A stretch of DNA of 64,000 nt from Pseudooceanicola pacificus (GTDB taxonomy: Bacteria > Pseudomonadota > Alphaproteobacteria > Rhodobacterales > Rhodobacteraceae). Made by a program: the position numbers and the translations under genes. Location of the stretch: NCBI RefSeq assembly GCF_009789075.1, contig NZ_WNXQ01000008.1, forward strand, positions 62,001 through 126,000, written 5' to 3'. Under the pieces are notes generated by a model, which saw only the letters and a list, made by a program, of their open reading frames with translations, searched no databases and was not told where the DNA came from. Positions 63,089 to 64,000 of the stretch are shown here, in pieces. The first letter of the stretch is position 1. Each line of letters opens with the position of its first letter.

Positions 63089-64000
63089 TGCGCCTTCCAG
63101 TCGCGGATGCGTTTGAGCAGATCGGCACCGAATTGCGCTTCGAAATCCGCATTCGCCCCCGACATTGCATCGCGGAACGCGTCGCGGTTGGTGATCTCGA
63201 CAACTTCGATGCCGCGCCCGCGCAGGGTTTCGATGCCCTGAGTCTCATCCTGCTCGACGCGCGTCCGGTTGGCCACAACCGCCGCTTTCGCGCCGTCCTG
63301 AACGGCCTTGCGCCCCGCATCATCGAGACCTTCGAAGAAATCGAGATTGCACAGCAAGATGCCCGGCGAATAGACGTGGCGGGTCAGGTAGAGATGCTTT
63401 TGCATCATGTCGAGATTGTTCGAGAGGATGACCGGAATCGGGTTTTCCTGCCCGTCCACCGTGCCCTGTTGCAGCGCCGAGGGCAGTTCGGAAAAGGCCA
63501 TCGGCGTCGGCAAGACACCCGCCGCCTGCCACGCTTTCATATGGACTTCGTTCTCCATCGTGCGGATTTTCATGCCGCGCATGTCCTCTGGCCCGCTGAC
63601 CGTTTTCGAGCCGGTGGTCAGGTTGCGGAAACCGTTTTCGAGCCAGGCCACGCCCTTGAGCCCGCGCGCGTCGAATTTCGCCAGAAGCTCGTCGCCGATC
63701 TCACTGTCCAGCACGCCGCGCGCATGGGCATAGCTGTCAAACAGGAACGGCACGTCGAGCACGCGTGTTTCGGGGATGAAGTTGCCCAGCGGGCCGGCCG
63801 AGCCCATGGCGCATTCCTGCGCGCCAAGCTGGGTGCTCTCGATCGCCTCGCGCTCGTTATCGACACGCTGGATGACGACGTTGATCCCGCCATCGGTCTC
63901 TTTCTCGATCGCATCCTTGAACGCAATCGCAGCGACGCCGAAATGGCTGTCGGCGGGCGAAGAATGCGTCACCGTCAACGTGGTCTGCGCCACCGCGCCC
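63085..64000 (-). CDS. TRAP transporter solute-binding protein DctP, start beyond the window
   Basis: The mature part of a TRAP binding protein, about 304 visible residues. The frame runs off the right edge: the visible end (AVAQTTLTVTHSS) is the signal-peptide cleavage region, so only the leader of about 20-25 residues is missing. The carboxylate-binding arginine is in RGMKIRTMEN. With dctQ, dctM and dld it forms a probable hydroxyacid uptake and oxidation operon. Confidence 0.85.
   Translation of the reverse strand, partial: GAVAQTTLTVTHSSPADSHFGVAAIAFKDAIEKETDGGINVVIQRVDNEREAIESTQLGAQECAMGSAGPLGNFIPETRVLDVPFLFDSYAHARGVLDSEIGDELLAKFDARGLKGVAWLENGFRNLTTGSKTVSGPEDMRGMKIRTMENEVHMKAWQAAGVLPTPMAFSELPSALQQGTVDGQENPIPVILSNNLDMMQKHLYLTRHVYSPGILLCNLDFFEGLDDAGRKAVQDGAKAAVVANRTRVEQDETQGIETLRGRGIEVVEITNRDAFRDAMSGANADFEAQFGADLLKRIRDWKAQ

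Noticed and set aside
1..64000. tRNA, rRNA, CRISPR arrays, insertion sequences, phage genes
   Set aside because: None recognised: no regularly spaced repeats, no transposase or integrase, and no tRNA-like cloverleaf noticed. A tRNA or Rfam scan was not possible here.

Overview
The window is high-GC alphaproteobacterial chromosome. The gene content points to the Rhodobacteraceae (Roseobacter/Paracoccus-type): a compact hmuV-hemP haem operon joined to exbB-exbD-exbD-tonB, several TRAP and tripartite tricarboxylate (TTT) transporters, a GlpSTPQUV-type ABC importer, and many LysR/IclR/GntR-controlled catabolic operons. No tRNA, rRNA, CRISPR array, insertion sequence or prophage gene was recognised. 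The taxon is inferred from gene content only.

Layout. (1) 1-5518, plus strand: haem uptake and use (end of hmuV, chaN-like, IsdG-type haem oxygenase, a HemP-like small protein, hemP, two conserved unknowns, exbB, two exbD, tonB). Most of these genes overlap or nearly touch. (2) 5656-8629: an AceE/MdeB-type 2-oxoacid dehydrogenase divergent from an Lrp regulator. (3) 8639-24571: a LysR gene, a TRAP transporter, a minus-strand cupin/amine oxidase/aldehyde dehydrogenase operon, an ATP-dependent hydantoinase/oxoprolinase pair and a PotABCD-type ABC importer. The TRAP and hyu-pot operons share a near-identical promoter/operator block, so the set looks like one regulon. (4) 24717-35409: an apparently aromatic-compound catabolic module (carboxymuconolactone-decarboxylase-like protein, FAH-family hydrolase, extradiol dioxygenase, IclR, NTF2-like protein, TRAP transporter, flavin hydroxylase, cytochrome P450). 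Six copies of a 17-bp palindrome lie 47-93 bp before seven of these genes. (5) 35709-41185: LysR, CaiB-type CoA-transferase and a tctBAC importer. (6) 41491-46719: a sarcosine/dimethylglycine-dehydrogenase-like enzyme, the remnant of an ankyrin gene, and an SDR/CMD pair divergent from a LysR. (7) 46945-59221: a GntR-controlled Glp-like polyol system (GlpD-like dehydrogenase, an L-xylulokinase-like FGGY kinase, GlpSTPQUV) followed by a ThDP-dependent enzyme. (8) 59533-64000, minus strand: a TRAP transporter with a quinone-dependent D-lactate dehydrogenase; dctP runs off the window.

Almost every module pairs one importer with a short oxidative or hydrolytic pathway and its own regulator. The strongest unexplained signals are the six-copy IclR-type operator and the pathway it controls; the 62-bp promoter block shared by two separate transport operons; the asymmetric GlpS/GlpT ATPase pair, in which each subunit lacks a different catalytic motif; and an ExbD paralogue that has Asn in place of the proton-carrying Asp.
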